Positions 21,327 through 34,073 are shown, counted from the stretch's first letter. The stretch: DNA of 64,000 nt from Turritopsis dohrnii (GCA_027922465.2 BQMF02000041.1:1364001-1428000); one strand, 5' to 3'. Program-made: numbers and translations. Notes: generated by a model from the sequence alone, not told the origin.

Positions 21327-24300
21327 TTGAGCTTTCTGACAAATCTGATAATGGGTAAATGTGATGGAAATAATAAATCTTCTAAACAACATGTAAAGCC
21401 ATACAGAAAAACGGTTCTCGGAAGTAGTAATCTTGCGATCTTTTTAAAACCTTCGCTTACGGATACTTTATCTAGTCCTCAAAGACAAAAAAATTGCATG
21501 CAGGTGCAACAAAGTGGGGAAGAATCATACCAATTTGACAATGTTTCTGCGAGCACATTATTTGACTTACTTAAGGATGTCAATAAAATAATGGTGAAAG
21601 GAGCTAAACTGTATGAGAGCTTAAAAGAATTACGTTTGTATGGATGGATCCTTCCACATACATTAATTCTTTCTGGACCAATGGAAGATATGAAAATAGT
21701 AAAGCATGCCTGGATAAAAAGGCATTTAAAAAGTCCACAAGGTTACTTTATCAAAGATGTAGGTAGGTGACTTTTATATCAATTTTAAAAAGTTATTAAT
21801 CAGTTCTTTGGTGAGACGTTATTGTTGGAGGGGAACATGTATACCACAGGAAGATTGACTTATGTTTAGGTTTTCCTGCAAGTGATATTATTATCACTAA
21901 AAGAACTCGGCACTATTTTCTTTTCGCACCCCTGTAATTGTATCTGATCCTAGCCCTAACCCCGACCCTAAAACCCTGGACGGGAGAGTGGAGGTGTGAA
22001 AAGGAAATAGCGCCAAGAACTCGTTGTTCTACATGCTGTTTTAATGAAAAAATAGTTTGTAACTGAGGGTATATTATGCACCAAAAATATTAGACTTTGA
22101 ATAATCTTATATTCACAAAGATTTTCACATTAGTATAATACCAAAAGAGATATGTAATAAATATTCTGAACAACAGACGTCATCCCATTTTCATCCAAAT
22201 TATCTCATTCATGTTTTCTTTTGCAAAGTTTTGTTTACAATCGGGCAGTTTTTTTTATCTTAGTTTGTTTTATTAAATATATATTTTCCTTGCATACATT
22301 TCAATACTTACAATTTACACAATTTTTCCCGGTTGGATTGTTTTTGAGGGCTATATATTATGCATAATAACATTTCAGAAAGAATGCACAAGACTGTTGG
22401 CTTTCACTTGAATGAAGAAAGCAGATAGTTATCACTTTCGTGTGCTAATGTTAATATTAGTAAAAATAATAATAAGTTGTTTTGGATTTAACATCTATCA
22501 AAAATTTCAATTACAATCTATTAGAGTTCAAATTAATGAAATCATATAAATTTCATTTGTTGAAAGCATTTTCAGAATTCCTTTGTAATATAAGATAGAT
22601 CAATATGTTGAAGGAACCGCAAAGTAGATTTTCTGAGTAACATAGCAACCATTTTTCCTTATTTTTCTTTCAACAAAAGCACTATTTTTAATATTAACTT
22701 TTAGTTCACTATACAACAATCATAAATCCAAAAGGGACAATACTTTCTATAATATGTATATATATATCTGCCTTTTATGTTTTAAACATTCTATTCCATA
22801 AGAGTTTTCTACAAAAATCTTAGGTATTAAGCCCTGGGTTCATTAGTGATGCTAATTGAGATTTCAGATTGTGGATAAACATCAGAGATGTATTAATGAG
22901 CTTTCTTCACAAGTTCTTTCCTTTTTTCTGATCACTGTCTCTGTATGGTGTCATCATTGTTTGTGCTTAGATCGTAATACAGAGAAAAGCCTGATAAAAA
23001 TATGTTCTGATTGATAATCAAGATTTTGTCTTTATCAATAAACCTTGATTTCCTGTTTGTTTTCAGATTAGATTGTTTACTTTGAAATTGATGTTGATCA
23101 CTTAGATTTGACCTTGACCGTAATTATACTATTTACTTTCGTCTCCTCTGATAATACACGAAAGCCATTAACTTTTGCCACATTTGATTGTAAAATATAA
23201 TCCCAGTTCATAAAATCACTGTAATGAAATACTTTTCAAAAGGTTCTAGTTTTCTATAGGTTTCTATAGAAATGTAATCTGTTTGATGATGTAAGTTTTG
23301 CGTGATAAGATACATGATCAACACGATAATATGAACATTATCCAATAATTTCTGATCAATCCAGAGTAACTATGGGAGTAAATAAATTTGCTAAACAAGT
23401 GTTTTTTTATATTATTTTGTGGACAAGTATTCCACAATTGTCAACATCAAACAAAATAGAACCAGTATAGTGTGTTTACACTGGATTTAAAGTGGTCAAT
23501 CCCTTGAAAGCATGCTTCCATAACCAATGTATACATGAAACCCATTTAGGTTACGGAATTGATTTGATTCCGCTATTCCTTTGAATTCTAATCTGAGTGG
23601 ATCATTGGAAGTTATTAATTTTGTGTCATTTTGCACAGGTCTTATGAGCAATTAGTGTTTTCATGCACTCGAATGAGATCAATATTTTGATTGTGTAACT
23701 AACTGTTTCAGTTGTTTGCTGTCACACCTTAGAAATTCTTGAAGAATTTCTTAAACTGCAAATAAGTAAATAACTGTATTAATGTGAAATTTATTTATTT
23801 TTGAGATCATCCTGTTTATGTTCAGATTTGAATGAATGCATGTTAAGGAGCTCATAAGGTTTAACCATCAAATAGATTACCGTTAGCAAAATAGAAAAGT
23901 GCTTTGTTAAATTTTTGTGAAATTTGCAAAATGTCTTTTTTTATCTTTTTTATCTCTAAACTGATTCGACAAACTTCCAGATCTGTTGACAAGCTTTTCA
24001 TAGTTGTAGTGTTATCTCAGTTTGCTCGTTCATCCAAATTCTTACGAAACTTAGTTTTTATACATAAGATACTTTCAGCAAACATTACTCCAGACATTGT
24101 TTGAGATTACTCTGATCATATTTACATTTTACAACAAAATATTGACATGTGTCAATGTAGGAAGTGAATATCTCCATAGTAACGATTACTTCTTTTTCTT
24201 TGAGGGAATTGATTTCCGTAAACCATATTTCCTCGAACGGCAGAAATAATTTTAATTATCCTTACGGATTCAAAACTGTGTAAAATGCACGCCTCTTTAG

Positions 24301-26803
24301 AACATGAATTGGGGCTTCTTGTATTATTTTTTCCGGGTTTTTTGGGGGTTTTTTTCTGCGTTTGCATTCCTCCCATATCCTCCTATGGAACGCATCATTT
24401 CTCTGTATAAAAACATTTGAGAGAGGGAAACTACGATCAAAGAAAGAAAAAATGTCAATGTAGACCAATAGAAAATACTGACCAGATGATAGCTACCTTT
24501 GGCTCAAATCCATCCTAAAAAATTACGTATTGAAAACCTCTATTATTTTTTAGATGGCTCCCGTATGAGCTGGTTCTCCTTTATAGCAGATTGACTGAAT
24601 AGTAGAGGCCACTATGTCATAAAAAGGCTCCCGTGTGCACAAGCTTGTTAAAAGGGATTTTATGATTGATTATTGTTCCTTACATGTAGAAGATCAAAAT
24701 TTGAGAGGTGTGTATTTGGGTGACCACCTGTTGCCACCTGGCGTGACGTCATTACCTATATGGAAACCAAAAATAAAAGTCATCAAAAATGAAAACATTT
24801 TGCACCACGAAACGATGAAAAAAAAGTATTACAACTATACCTTTAAAATTTTCCAGTAAAAAGTTATAAACAATTTTCTATTTTTAGAAAACCGGGGGTA
24901 AAATTCGGGAAACAAATGATAAAAACGTCATTTTCTCTTCGTTTCACAATGCCTATTGATATTGATATTTTTAGAAAAGTGAAATTTAGTGATTCAGTGT
25001 GTCTGAAAAACACGATGCCGTTCCGTATATTCCACCCTTTGTGTTTACCTAGGTATGGTTCAAGATTTTGTCGTGGAGTTGATTCCACAGTCGCCGTTCA
25101 TGTCGTTAACGTCGGCTCTATTTGACGCCGTCGCCGATATGAATCATCGGAACATTTTCCCAACCAAAAACAACATCCATGAATACCTGAAAAAACATTA
25201 CTCGGAAATCCGAACGCCCGAAATGAAGGTTATCCATGACTGTCTTAGCCGGCTGATAAAGAATAGGCGGTTGTACCACAACGGGCGTGGCTATTTCGTT
25301 TTAAACGACGAGAACGTACTTAACGAGATTATAGAGACGAAAAGTTCTCAAGATGAAGGGTGCAATGAAAAATTTAACACTGTTAGCCAAGACAACACAA
25401 CCTTACTTCCTATAAAAGGCTTCCAAGCGAACAGTTCTGTGACCACTTCCAGTTCACCTGGTCAAACAGACCAAGACATAAATACTGATGCTGTCTCGAC
25501 CAATAAAAGCGATAGTTTGACAAATGATAAAAGCAGTAAAAGTATGGACACGCCTAGTACTGTTCGGAGGTTTTTCCAACGCTCCGCTGGAAAAACACCT
25601 TCCGAAAAACCAACGCAAAATAAAAAAAGCAAACAGAAGATGTTTTCGTGTGGCATCGGCGGCACCATGACTAACAGTATTACCATATTGTCCAATGAAC
25701 CGTTATCCGAGAAGTACTTGGAGGAGTCTAGTTCGTTGACTGTTCGCAACAAAAGTGTGTTAGACGAGTCTAGCTTGAGTTCCGAGGTCGATGCAGATTA
25801 CAACAACAACGCTGAGCTGAACGACACGATGGATTCGTCTAGTAGTCGCCATCCAATCAAGCGGAGCAAAAGTTTTAGTGGAAGTGAAACGGTGAAGTGT
25901 AACAAAGAAGTGTCTTTTGCACTGGTTGGCTCTCCAACACACGAAGGAAGAGACGCAGGTAAGCATTTCAAGCAAAGAAGCTATTCGTTTGGTTTGGGTT
26001 ACACGAAGAACTTACTTAAACGACCTACTAATAAAAGCAGTAGCGACGATAAGAAACATGTGGAGGAGAAACAAGAAAAACCACCCGATGGAGATTTAAA
26101 AGACGAATCTATGGATCTAGACGATTCTGCTACATATTTGGATGTGGAAAATTCGTTTGTTGATGATAGCTTAACTTTAACCATGAACAGCTCTGCAGTA
26201 CATAGTCCTGATATGCTCCCTGTTTTCGAATCCTCACTCGGTCTGTTTAAATACGAAGACCTAGGGAGTGAGTTGAGTTTGCAGAACAAAAACGTGGCGT
26301 TGCCAGTGCCTGTGTCGGACTTAATTGCGCCCAATAAGAATGAGTCTTTAGCGCAGGAACTCCGGGATGCCCATGTGGTGACCGCAACGGAAAGTAGGGC
26401 GTTAGGTGATCCAAACAAAGCATTATTAAGCCCGAGATCTCGTGAAAATGTCTTCGGCACTGCATTTGGTAGTTTCTGTACCGACAACGTTTTCAAGGTT
26501 GAAGATTGCGGTGATGGTGTTGATACGAGAAACAGTAACAGTAAACGCAAAAAATCCAAAAGTCGCAGTCGACAAAACAGCAGTTCCGACAGAAATAGTA
26601 TCGAAGGAAAAGCGTCCAGTTACGGTTCGGGCAGTAGCAAATTAACCAATCGCATTACGAGCGGAGGTAAATCAACCAATCATCTGAAGGTACGGTTGCG
26701 AACACAAAAATCATCAGAGGAAAAGTTACGTAACCAGAAAGAGCGGAACTCGTTGTTGTTCGAAGAGAAACGACATTCGCTCAAAGTGATGGGTGTTGTT
26801 TGA
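21327..26803 (+). CDS. STOX: Storkhead-box (STOX) winged-helix protein, two coding exons
   Basis: Coding exons 21327-21762 and 25053-26803 (TGA), joined in phase 1 (GTA G|GT) by a GT-AG intron of 3.3 kb. Product about 728 residues, or 720 if the second ATG at 21351 is used. Exon 1 carries the conserved N-terminal STOX segment (VSASTLFDLLKDV, LYGWILPHTLILSG, SPQGYFIKDVG). Exon 2 starts with the winged-helix domain at about residues 150-230: SPFMSLTSALFDAVADMN, IHEYLKKHY, DCLSRLIKNRRLYHNG and GYFVL. The remaining 480 residues are polar, serine-rich and low in complexity, with basic patches (SKRKKSKSRSRQ). STOX proteins are nuclear winged-helix factors; the target genes here are unknown. Exon 2 is clearly richer in G+C than its flanks, as expected for constrained coding sequence. 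Confidence 0.85.
21763..25052. other. STOX intron
   Basis: AT-rich intron with donor GTAGGT and acceptor GTTTACCTAG. It contains the 106-bp MITE at 21909-22014. No other element or exon was recognised; the open stretches at 23904-24104 and 24152-24468 look like chance. Confidence 0.6.
21909..22014. mobile_element. 106-bp MITE with 8-bp target duplication
   Basis: Terminal inverted repeats of about 22 bases (left GGCACTATTTTCTTTTCGCA, right complement starting GGCGCTATTTCCTTTTCACA; about 3 mismatches). AAGAACTC flanks both sides (21901-21908 and 22015-22022), an 8-bp duplication as made by hAT-like and some other DNA transposases. The interior has CCTAACCC-type runs that mimic telomere repeats. 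A second copy is at 30667-30770. Confidence 0.75.
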
Positions 26804-27562
26804 TTCGACGTCATCGTCGGTTTGATTCGACACTATTGTCGGTTGAAATGATATGACGTCCTATCTGTGTTGTATTTATTTATTTATTTTTATACTTTCA
26901 AATTTGACCTTTCCGTGAAATAATGCTGATAGAAGTATGTGAAAACCGTCTCGACGACGTCTGTTAGTTGTCTGTCGGTGATTTGACGGTATTTGTGTTA
27001 GAACAACCATTTTTATTTAATGTATATATTTGACATGCTTTTTGACACAAAGTGATTTATATTTACTCGAGTGTTTCAAACTCTATCAAATGAGTTATGT
27101 TAAAAATCAGTTGAACCAATGAGTCCAATGAGACTCATAACCACTTGTCTCGGTTATTTATCTAGCGCGATGCTTGCATAGAATTGTTGGGGGCGAAATA
27201 GAATTTGACAGTCCTATCTGATGTGTTCTTGTTTACACGAAGTCTGTTTTCTGTGATGATCGTTACAATAGATCATCAACCATTCGATTATGATTTGTTT
27301 TGAACTTGTTCTAGAGTTTACAACAAAAAAAATCCGAGATGAGTTTTGACCTAAAATCATGCAGATTTTCAAACCATGCATATCTATAACTCGAACGTTC
27401 AAGAGGAACATTCTATGTAATATTCGAATAACGCAATTCGTTCATAAAGAATGGTTGGTGAAAGTACTTCGTTCAAACTAAGGGACGATTCCAGCAAGAC
27501 TGTCGAGGCTGTAGTTTTTTTATTCTTTGTAAGCAGCGCCTCAGTTTTCCGTGGCTTGTCTA

Positions 27563-27651
27563 CGTTTGAAACACTCCTTCGGAAGGCGTGTTTGTTTGAA
27601 ACACTCCTCCGGAGGGCGTGTTAGTTTGAAGCACTCTTCCACAGTGTATAT
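27563..27651. repeat. 30-bp tandem repeat, three copies
   Basis: Units start GTTTGAAACACTCC at 27563, 27593 and 27623. Each unit contains an internal CCGGAGG-like short palindrome; the third unit is diverged. Confidence 0.8.
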
Positions 27652-28120
27652 AAATATTCATTTTAGTCTGTTGCATCAGCACTCTAAACACACCTGTACA
27701 TATGTATTTAAGAATAGATTTTTTTATTTGCTGTTGATTCACTTTATGTAAATTGTTATTTTTTTTAACGGAATTATTCACAGGTTATCATGGAATTCTC
27801 AAGAATTCCTTCACCTGTTCAGAACGATAATAAAACTGATTTTTTTAAGAAACAAGTTTATTTTTTAACCTGGTGCATACTCGATGTGAGATTTCATTAA
27901 ATTCGTTCAATCCGAATCGGAAAAATTTAGGATTTCTTTGAAAATAAGCTTACGTACATTTTCTGTTATTTTTGTTCTTTGAATGACCCAGCGAAAAAAA
28001 AACAATGTTTGGAGAAAAAAACCCGGATTATTTCTACTGAAGTGTTGTTCAGGGGTCGCCTCTTGTTGTAAATAAAACCTTATTCCTGATGAAAACAATG
28101 ATGTCAACTTCCAAATTGTG

Positions 28121-28212
28121 AGCTGGTGAATGGATGGGACTAATGATTATAAGCTGGTGGATGGATGAGACTAATGATTGTGAGCTGGTGGATGGATTAG
28201 ACTAATGATTGT
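28121..28212. repeat. 31-bp tandem repeat, three copies
   Basis: Units start AGCTGGTGGATGGATG at 28121, 28152 and 28183 and end CTAATGATTGTG, with a few substitutions. Confidence 0.85.
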
Positions 28213-30463
28213 GTTATGTGTGTTATGGCCTATCATATCATGTCTTCTCTTATTTTAAAGGAACCAATTTTCGCTGAAACTAAATTTTGCGGTTTAATTC
28301 CTCCTAAAGTTATTTGCCGCGAAATTTAGTTCATTTAATAGGCCCTAATCACATTGCCAGTTTTTCTGAAGAAAACATTAAGAGCTACCTAAACAATGAC
28401 TTACATGAAAGCGAGGTAAACATACATAGCATGTGTTCAAGTAAAAGTTCTGGAAAAGGGTTATTTGTTTAATTTCACATTTTTCATATCTTGAAAATCG
28501 AAAATAGTCACACCAGACCAGTGAACTAGTGCTAAGGTGTTGATGTCGTCATGGGGTGTAGATTAAGTTTTTTCCACTACATGTGTGTATTTTTTGAGAG
28601 CAGAGCAGAAAATGATTAAGTTGAACTCTCCAAGCTCTTACAAAAGTTTCAGTGGTTTGTACGCAATGTTCTATCTTTGTCGCCAATTCAATGCAATAAT
28701 GAAAGGGTTTCGCAAGCTAAACTGACATTCTCACAGCTATCTATAACAGTGCTTAAAGTTAACCGAAAGTAATTGAATCATTTGCATCACGTCGTGGTTG
28801 TGTGATGTAATATGGAGATAATAGCATTCCAGGAACTGTAGCTTTCCACTTGAAAGATTGTATCGAAAGAAATAAAACATGATGGCTTCTTTAATTTGAT
28901 CCACGTGTGCATTGCGTTACCCAACAAGAAAGAACTTCTGATGAACAGTCGTTTGACGAAAACGTAAGTGTTCTAGCCAACTAAAAAACCACTTGAATGT
29001 AAACGAAGCAAGTAAACAACTCCCTTCACCGTCAATGAGTGATGTTCTTACAGCTCCCAGATATAGGTGAAAAAAACAGGTTTGGCTGCAGAAGAATCTG
29101 CAATCTGGTCCTGAAAATTTGCATATTTCCAGTCAGCAGCGCGTTGCACAGCCCTAGTCTGATTGTTTAAGGTAACGTAGTTTAGCATCACAGAACTTGT
29201 TGAAAATTATCATAAGGTACACCCAAAACATAGAATCCCTCCGCTATACAACACACAAAATCGCCTACCATCGTGAACTGCTCATCCCCTTATTTTTTTT
29301 GTAGTGCACATGCTTACATGATCAGCCTTTATTCAAAGTTCGTAACACTCTCTGTGCAAAGACGAATAGTGTTGAATAAAGGCTATTACAATATGGGATT
29401 TTTTTAACAATTTACAGACCAGACGACTTTGAAACTGATTCCTCTGGGTCCACAAAAATTGCGAACTTGAGTAGCAACTGATGGTCGCTACTTACGACTT
29501 GTAACTGATGATCAGCCACGATAGCTTAATGCACAATCTTCCAAAAAACTTCTCTTTCAGCTGCCACACACTTGTTATGATAATGTCATGTTAACTGCTT
29601 CAATCTGAACCTGCAGACCATCAATCATTTCGGTGAAAATTCGTCTGAAAAACGAACCAAAAAAACTCGACTATGCAAACAAATTTTTTAAATACTCTTT
29701 TGTTTGATTCAGTTCTTTAGTTTTCTCACAACTTTCAACTTGGAGAAATTACGGAACAATGAAAGGAAAATAAAAATACGATATCAATATGAAAGCGATG
29801 GCCGGAATACACGAATTTTGTCCAACCAATTTGTCTTTTACACGCCGTTTTGAAACAATACGTTGGTGGTATTGGGGAAATTATTCTCCGCATCTCTGAC
29901 AGCAAAGTTATGCAACCGAGTTATTAAATGTTATACAATCGAGACTGTTTTTACTGTTGTTTTACACAATCTGTTATGATTCTCTACTGATCTTCACGCC
30001 GTTCGCCTAACTTCATCGACTGTTATATGTAGTGGTTGCGTCAAGAGTCGGCTGTTATACAAATGCGCAAGGCGGCACCAAAGATTTCCGTATCCTTGGA
30101 GATGACTGTACATATAATCTAGTGCCTAATTAAAAGCAGTTTCTCTCTAAATTTGAAAGACCTTAAAGATAAATACCAATAAATTTCTCAACCTCTTTAC
30201 CAGTTTCTTTCCCGATGTTCTTGGAAGGCTGCACCAGGACGTATTCGCCTGGCTTTGTTAGAGAACTTCTTACATTAGGGAGATTCGTAAAACCAACGAG
30301 CCTGTTAGCTACACGAAAAAAATCAATTACTTGTGAGAATTAAAATAATAAAAAGTTACTTTAGGAGGTTGTTCATCTAACAATTTGAGGCCATCCTATA
30401 TATGGTAAAAAGTTTACGTAATGTTTATATTTCACATGTATAATGTATAATGGAAGATAAGCA

Positions 30464-30864
30464 GTGCACCGAGTTTTACGAAGGGGAGACATACTCCAAC
30501 TGAAAAATTCCTTGTTTTGTGGTCATGGAATATCCTAATCTTCTTCATTTAGAAAATTGCTTTATATATATCAGTTAGTCTTTGTGGCTAAATAAGTGTC
30601 CAGAATGCCGTAAAAACGGTAACCTTATCCCTAACCCTTACCTTAACCTGTCTGTCTGTGGACGGTGGCGCTATTCCTTTTCCTACCCCTTTAAAACACT
30701 AAACCTAGCCCTAACCCTGATCCTAACCCTACCTCCAATCCTATAGGAGGTACGAAAAGGAAATAGTGCCCTTCAGATGGCCACAAAACATTATATTTTA
30801 CGGGATAATCGCATAGTTGACAGCTGGAGTATGTCTCCCCTTCGTAATATTCCAGTGCACCGAT
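30464..30864. mobile_element. Inverted-repeat element interrupted by a 104-bp MITE
   Basis: The left arm (about 30464-30525) contains ACGAAGGGGAGACATACTCC and TTGTTTTGTGGTCAT. The right arm (about 30777-30864) contains the complements GGAGTATGTCTCCCCTTCGT and ATGGCCACAAAACAT. Arms of about 70-80 bases are diverged and about 250-300 bases apart. Between them lies the MITE copy at 30667-30770. Nothing codes for protein. Confidence 0.65.
30667..30770. mobile_element. Second copy of the 106-bp MITE family
   Basis: Ends GGCGCTATTCCTTTTCCTAC and (complement) GGCACTATTTCCTTTTCGTA match the element at 21909. The interior again consists of CCTAACCC-type runs. No clear target duplication remains here. 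Confidence 0.7.
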
Positions 30865-31138
30865 GGTGTGTGGGGTGTTTTCTTCACAATCTACCAACTA
30901 TACTTCATCTTTATACACCGTATTATCATGTCAATATACGTTTGTTTTGTTATCAACTAGGGAGTTGTGTATCAGGTTCTGCTGTCTTGATTATTAGGAT
31001 TACAAGAAATAAATGATGATGATGGATTTCTCACAAAATTCAGGGGCCCCAAAAAATGTACAACATCAAATCGAACGTCAGACCCATCTGTAACTCAGCA
31101 CTGTAATTTTAGTTGGGTGTCGCTATTGTACTGTCACA

Positions 31139-31286
31139 CCCCCTAATATTATTGATGAATCAGAATTGCACGCCGATTATTGATATCTAACACTAACCTG
31201 CTGATGATTTTGAGACCCAGCCAGGTTCTTTATGCGATTAATCAGCATGAAATTCTTCATCAGAATCATCAATAATATTAAGGGGT
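31139..31286. mobile_element. Short MITE, 148 bp
   Basis: Terminal repeats CCCCCTAATATTATTGATGA and its complement TCATCAATAATATTAAGGGG, one mismatch. The interior is non-coding. Target duplication is unclear. Confidence 0.6.
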
Positions 31287-31368
31287 ACTCCCTACTATAC
31301 GGGTTGGAGTGCATGTATACAAACATAGCTGAGAAACAGTGAGAATTGAGGAATTATCTTTTGTACAT

Positions 31369-32150
31369 CAGTCAAGGAAAACAGCTTAACCCGTGATCCC
31401 GTAAAAATGCGGGGTCTATACACCGTGATAACGGCATCCATTGCAACCTGGTAAATACCGTAAAGCGGGGTGACTTTTCGTGATAAACACGATATTATCG
31501 ATAAAGAAATAAAGAAAAGAAAAACAGAATAGCGGTGAAGAACAGAATTTCTTTCAGACATAGTATAATTTTCTTTACATTCAGCCTCTATACTTCACAT
31601 ATGTACCAAAAATGTCCAGGCTAAACTCTTGAATACGACGTAGAGCAATGACCAATGTGAGCGGTGAAAATTTTGATGTTTTTCGTCGTTAATTTTGGAA
31701 GAAATTGATTGTTTCGCTTGAAGACGATTCTGATGATATTTTACAATAGGAATCTAAATGATAATCTTAAAAATTGTGAAAAACGCACTTTAATTTCAGA
31801 GTTTAAACAGTTTATTTTTACTGATTGAAGTCACCCCGCTGATCGAAGTTACCCCGCTTTACGGTATGATATCCAAGATTGAACTGTTAATCAAATCACT
31901 TTTATTTTCATTTTTCAGCAGCCAGATACTATTACGAAGTACGAAGAAGAAAGGATGTATAATAAGAAACAGACAACGATCACATCACAGATAAATAGTT
32001 TCCGAATATGCCGCGCTAGTTGCTTAAGAAAGAAAATGGGTGCAAAAACGGTTTACCAGGCGGGAATCTAAGAAACAATGGATTTATACTGCAATTGCGG
32101 TATAAATCCCGCATTTACAGAATCCCACATTTAGCTGTTTTCCCTGACTG
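31369..32150. mobile_element. CAG-ended MITE carrying a nested element
   Basis: Outer terminal repeats: left CAGTCAAGGAAAACAGCT, right AGCTGTTTTCCCTGACTG, continuing with similarity into a CCCG/GCGGG region for about 55 bases. TACAT flanks both ends (5-bp candidate duplication). The nested element occupies 31456-31866, so the original MITE was about 370 bp. Confidence 0.7.
31456..31866. mobile_element. Nested MITE with CCGTAAAGCGGGG ends and TA flanks
   Basis: Ends TACCGTAAAGCGGGGTGACT and (complement of the right end) TACCGTAAAGCGGGGTAACT. TA flanks both sides, consistent with a Tc1/mariner-type TA duplication. Near the right end the CACCCCGCT...TACCCCGCT motif is repeated twice. No transposase is present. 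It lies inside another inverted-repeat element and so is younger. Confidence 0.7.
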
Positions 32151-32153
32151 TAC

Positions 32154-32737
32154 ATAGCATGTGAATATCTTTGTTGTTTTTGCTCATCATGATAATCATC
32201 AGCAGGTAGATTGCTGTGCACATCCTTCCCCTACTGATTGAATACTGACATGCATTGCACAATAGTACAGTCAAGTGCACAACCATACAGTCAGGATCAT
32301 ACACGAACCACGCCATAAAAAGTCTAAAGTTAAAAAAACACTCGTCCAGCAACAGTAATACTTCAAGTCAAAATGACATCAAATACGAACAGCAATTGCT
32401 AGGTAACCCGTCTATTTCTATCTTCCTTATGCACCTGTTTAAAAACTGTCAGCAAAAATAGATTTTCTAGCAAGAACAGCCCTCGTTTTCTAAGAAAGTG
32501 AATTGGTTTGTTTTAATTGCAGTAAGTAGCGCATGTGTATGAGAGACTCCGATTCTTTCGATTTTCTCTAATTTGCTGTGAGCCCAGATGCAAGAATTAA
32601 TTAAGTGCTATTGCACTTTCGTAATAATTCTGATGCAGAATTACACAGTGGTTATTTATCTAACCACCCTAATCCTATATCCCTAGCCCTTATTCAAACC
32701 TGTACAAATTGTGAACGTTATAAGAAAGAGGAACAAA
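32154..32737. other. Spacer between inverted-repeat elements, nothing recognised
   Basis: AT-rich; two short open frames on + at 32255-32461 and 32605-32874 lack any recognisable domain, and the second runs into the next element's subterminal repeats. Confidence 0.4.
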
Positions 32738-32743
32738 TTTGTA

Positions 32744-34036
32744 CAGACCTCCCAGAGTGTCCTAAAATCCTAAAATGTCCTAAAATTATAAATTTTAGTA
32801 ATTTTGTCCTAAATTGTCCTAACTTTTGGTATATTGTCCTAAATGTCATAAAATTTAGGATAAAGTTCAAATGAAAAAAAAAACAATTCCTGTTTTTTGA
32901 CTGTTAGTTTGAAAATACATTATATTGAGTGTATTTTGTTTCAGCTTTCGTTGAATTGTGTACTATCATTCTGATTTTTGACTGAATACAACCTTGTAAA
33001 GTAGTTATTTTTTCAGCGGAATACAAAAAATGCCAAAAGGTCTTCTCAGTTAATAGAAGTGGTATATCACTAATCAGGGGTCTTACAAGTAGCAAGCTGC
33101 ATTGTATCAGGGAGAAGGAGGGAAAAAGAAAGTACCACTTAAATCAGGACAGTGACAGTTAACTAGAGTTGAATTAACCAGGAAAGCAGAGATTGTTCCG
33201 GCTTTAGAATGTGTTGAGTCTAACTTCTTATTCTCTTCAACTAATGAAGATGTTTCCGGATTCAGAAATTGCGAAGCTGTAAAACAAAACACACTATTCA
33301 GTTTGGAATGTATCCTTATTTGAAAGATCTTTAACTAGAAGATATGAGAAATGTAGTTTTGAAATCTGTTTTGGAAAAAAGAATTTGAATAGATCTTGTT
33401 TCAAGTGTAAATAGTTTTTGAGAGTTTTTGTTTTCATTTAGCTTTTGAGTTAACTATATTACTACAGTATTTTTATCAGTTGAAGTTAATGAGTTTCTTT
33501 TGTATCACTTTTGATTATACCATTGAGTTATCTAGGAGACTTTACATTGAACAAAACAAGACTACATGGATTGATAATGAACAGGAAGCTAAAGAACTAG
33601 CTTTTAACCAAGTCGAATCATTTGCAATTTCATGTTACTCAAAATGTAGATAACAGACAATCATTTGTTTTCATGTTGTTTTTACCCTAATTTTTAGGTT
33701 TTTCTGCACTTAAGGTATACAAGGTTTGATAGTTGTTTATGTATATTTTCAATTTACACTCACTAAAAGTCGAAGCCAAGGGAAACTTTATGTTGTTCTT
33801 CGTTATATATATATTTACTCTTGTTTTATCTTTTGATGGTTTAATTTAATGATATGTTTAAATAAAGATATGTTTACTGTAACAGGTCCATAATTTAGGA
33901 ATTGTCCTAAAGATGTCCTAATGTTTTAGTCTTTGTCCTAAATTTTCTCAAATTTTGCCCTAAAATGTCCAAAAATACTATCTAAAATTGTCCTAAATTC
34001 ATAAAAAAATTACTTGATTTTGCTCTGGGAGGTCTG
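32744..34036. mobile_element. 1.3-kb non-autonomous DNA transposon with TGTCCTAAA subterminal repeats
   Basis: Ends CAGACCTCCCAGAG (left) and CTCTGGGAGGTCTG (right). TTTGTA (possibly TTTGTACA) flanks both sides. Both subterminal zones (32750-32870 and 33890-34010) are packed with TGTCCTAAA-type repeats in both orientations, as expected for transposase binding sites. The central kilobase has no intact frame. Confidence 0.75.
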
Positions 34037-34073
34037 TTTGTACAACATACGTAATCATAGAATTCATCTATGC

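Larger units (their letters stand above)
26804..30460. other. Gene-free stretch with small repeats
   Basis: 3' flank of STOX; AATAAA at 27829 is a possible polyadenylation signal. Two short minisatellites and two small hairpins occur here: 28278-28331, arms AACTAAATTTTGCGG and CCGCGAAATTTAGTT; and 29324-29384, arms AGCCTTTATTCAA. I see no coding gene. Confidence 0.5.

Noticed and set aside
25999..26559. 186-codon minus-strand frame opposite STOX exon 2
   Set aside because: Antisense shadow of a Ser-rich coding region; no domain.
30600..30760. Interstitial telomere (CCCTAA)n
   Set aside because: The CCTAACCC runs are irregular and bounded by MITE ends; the same interior occurs in the copy at 21909.
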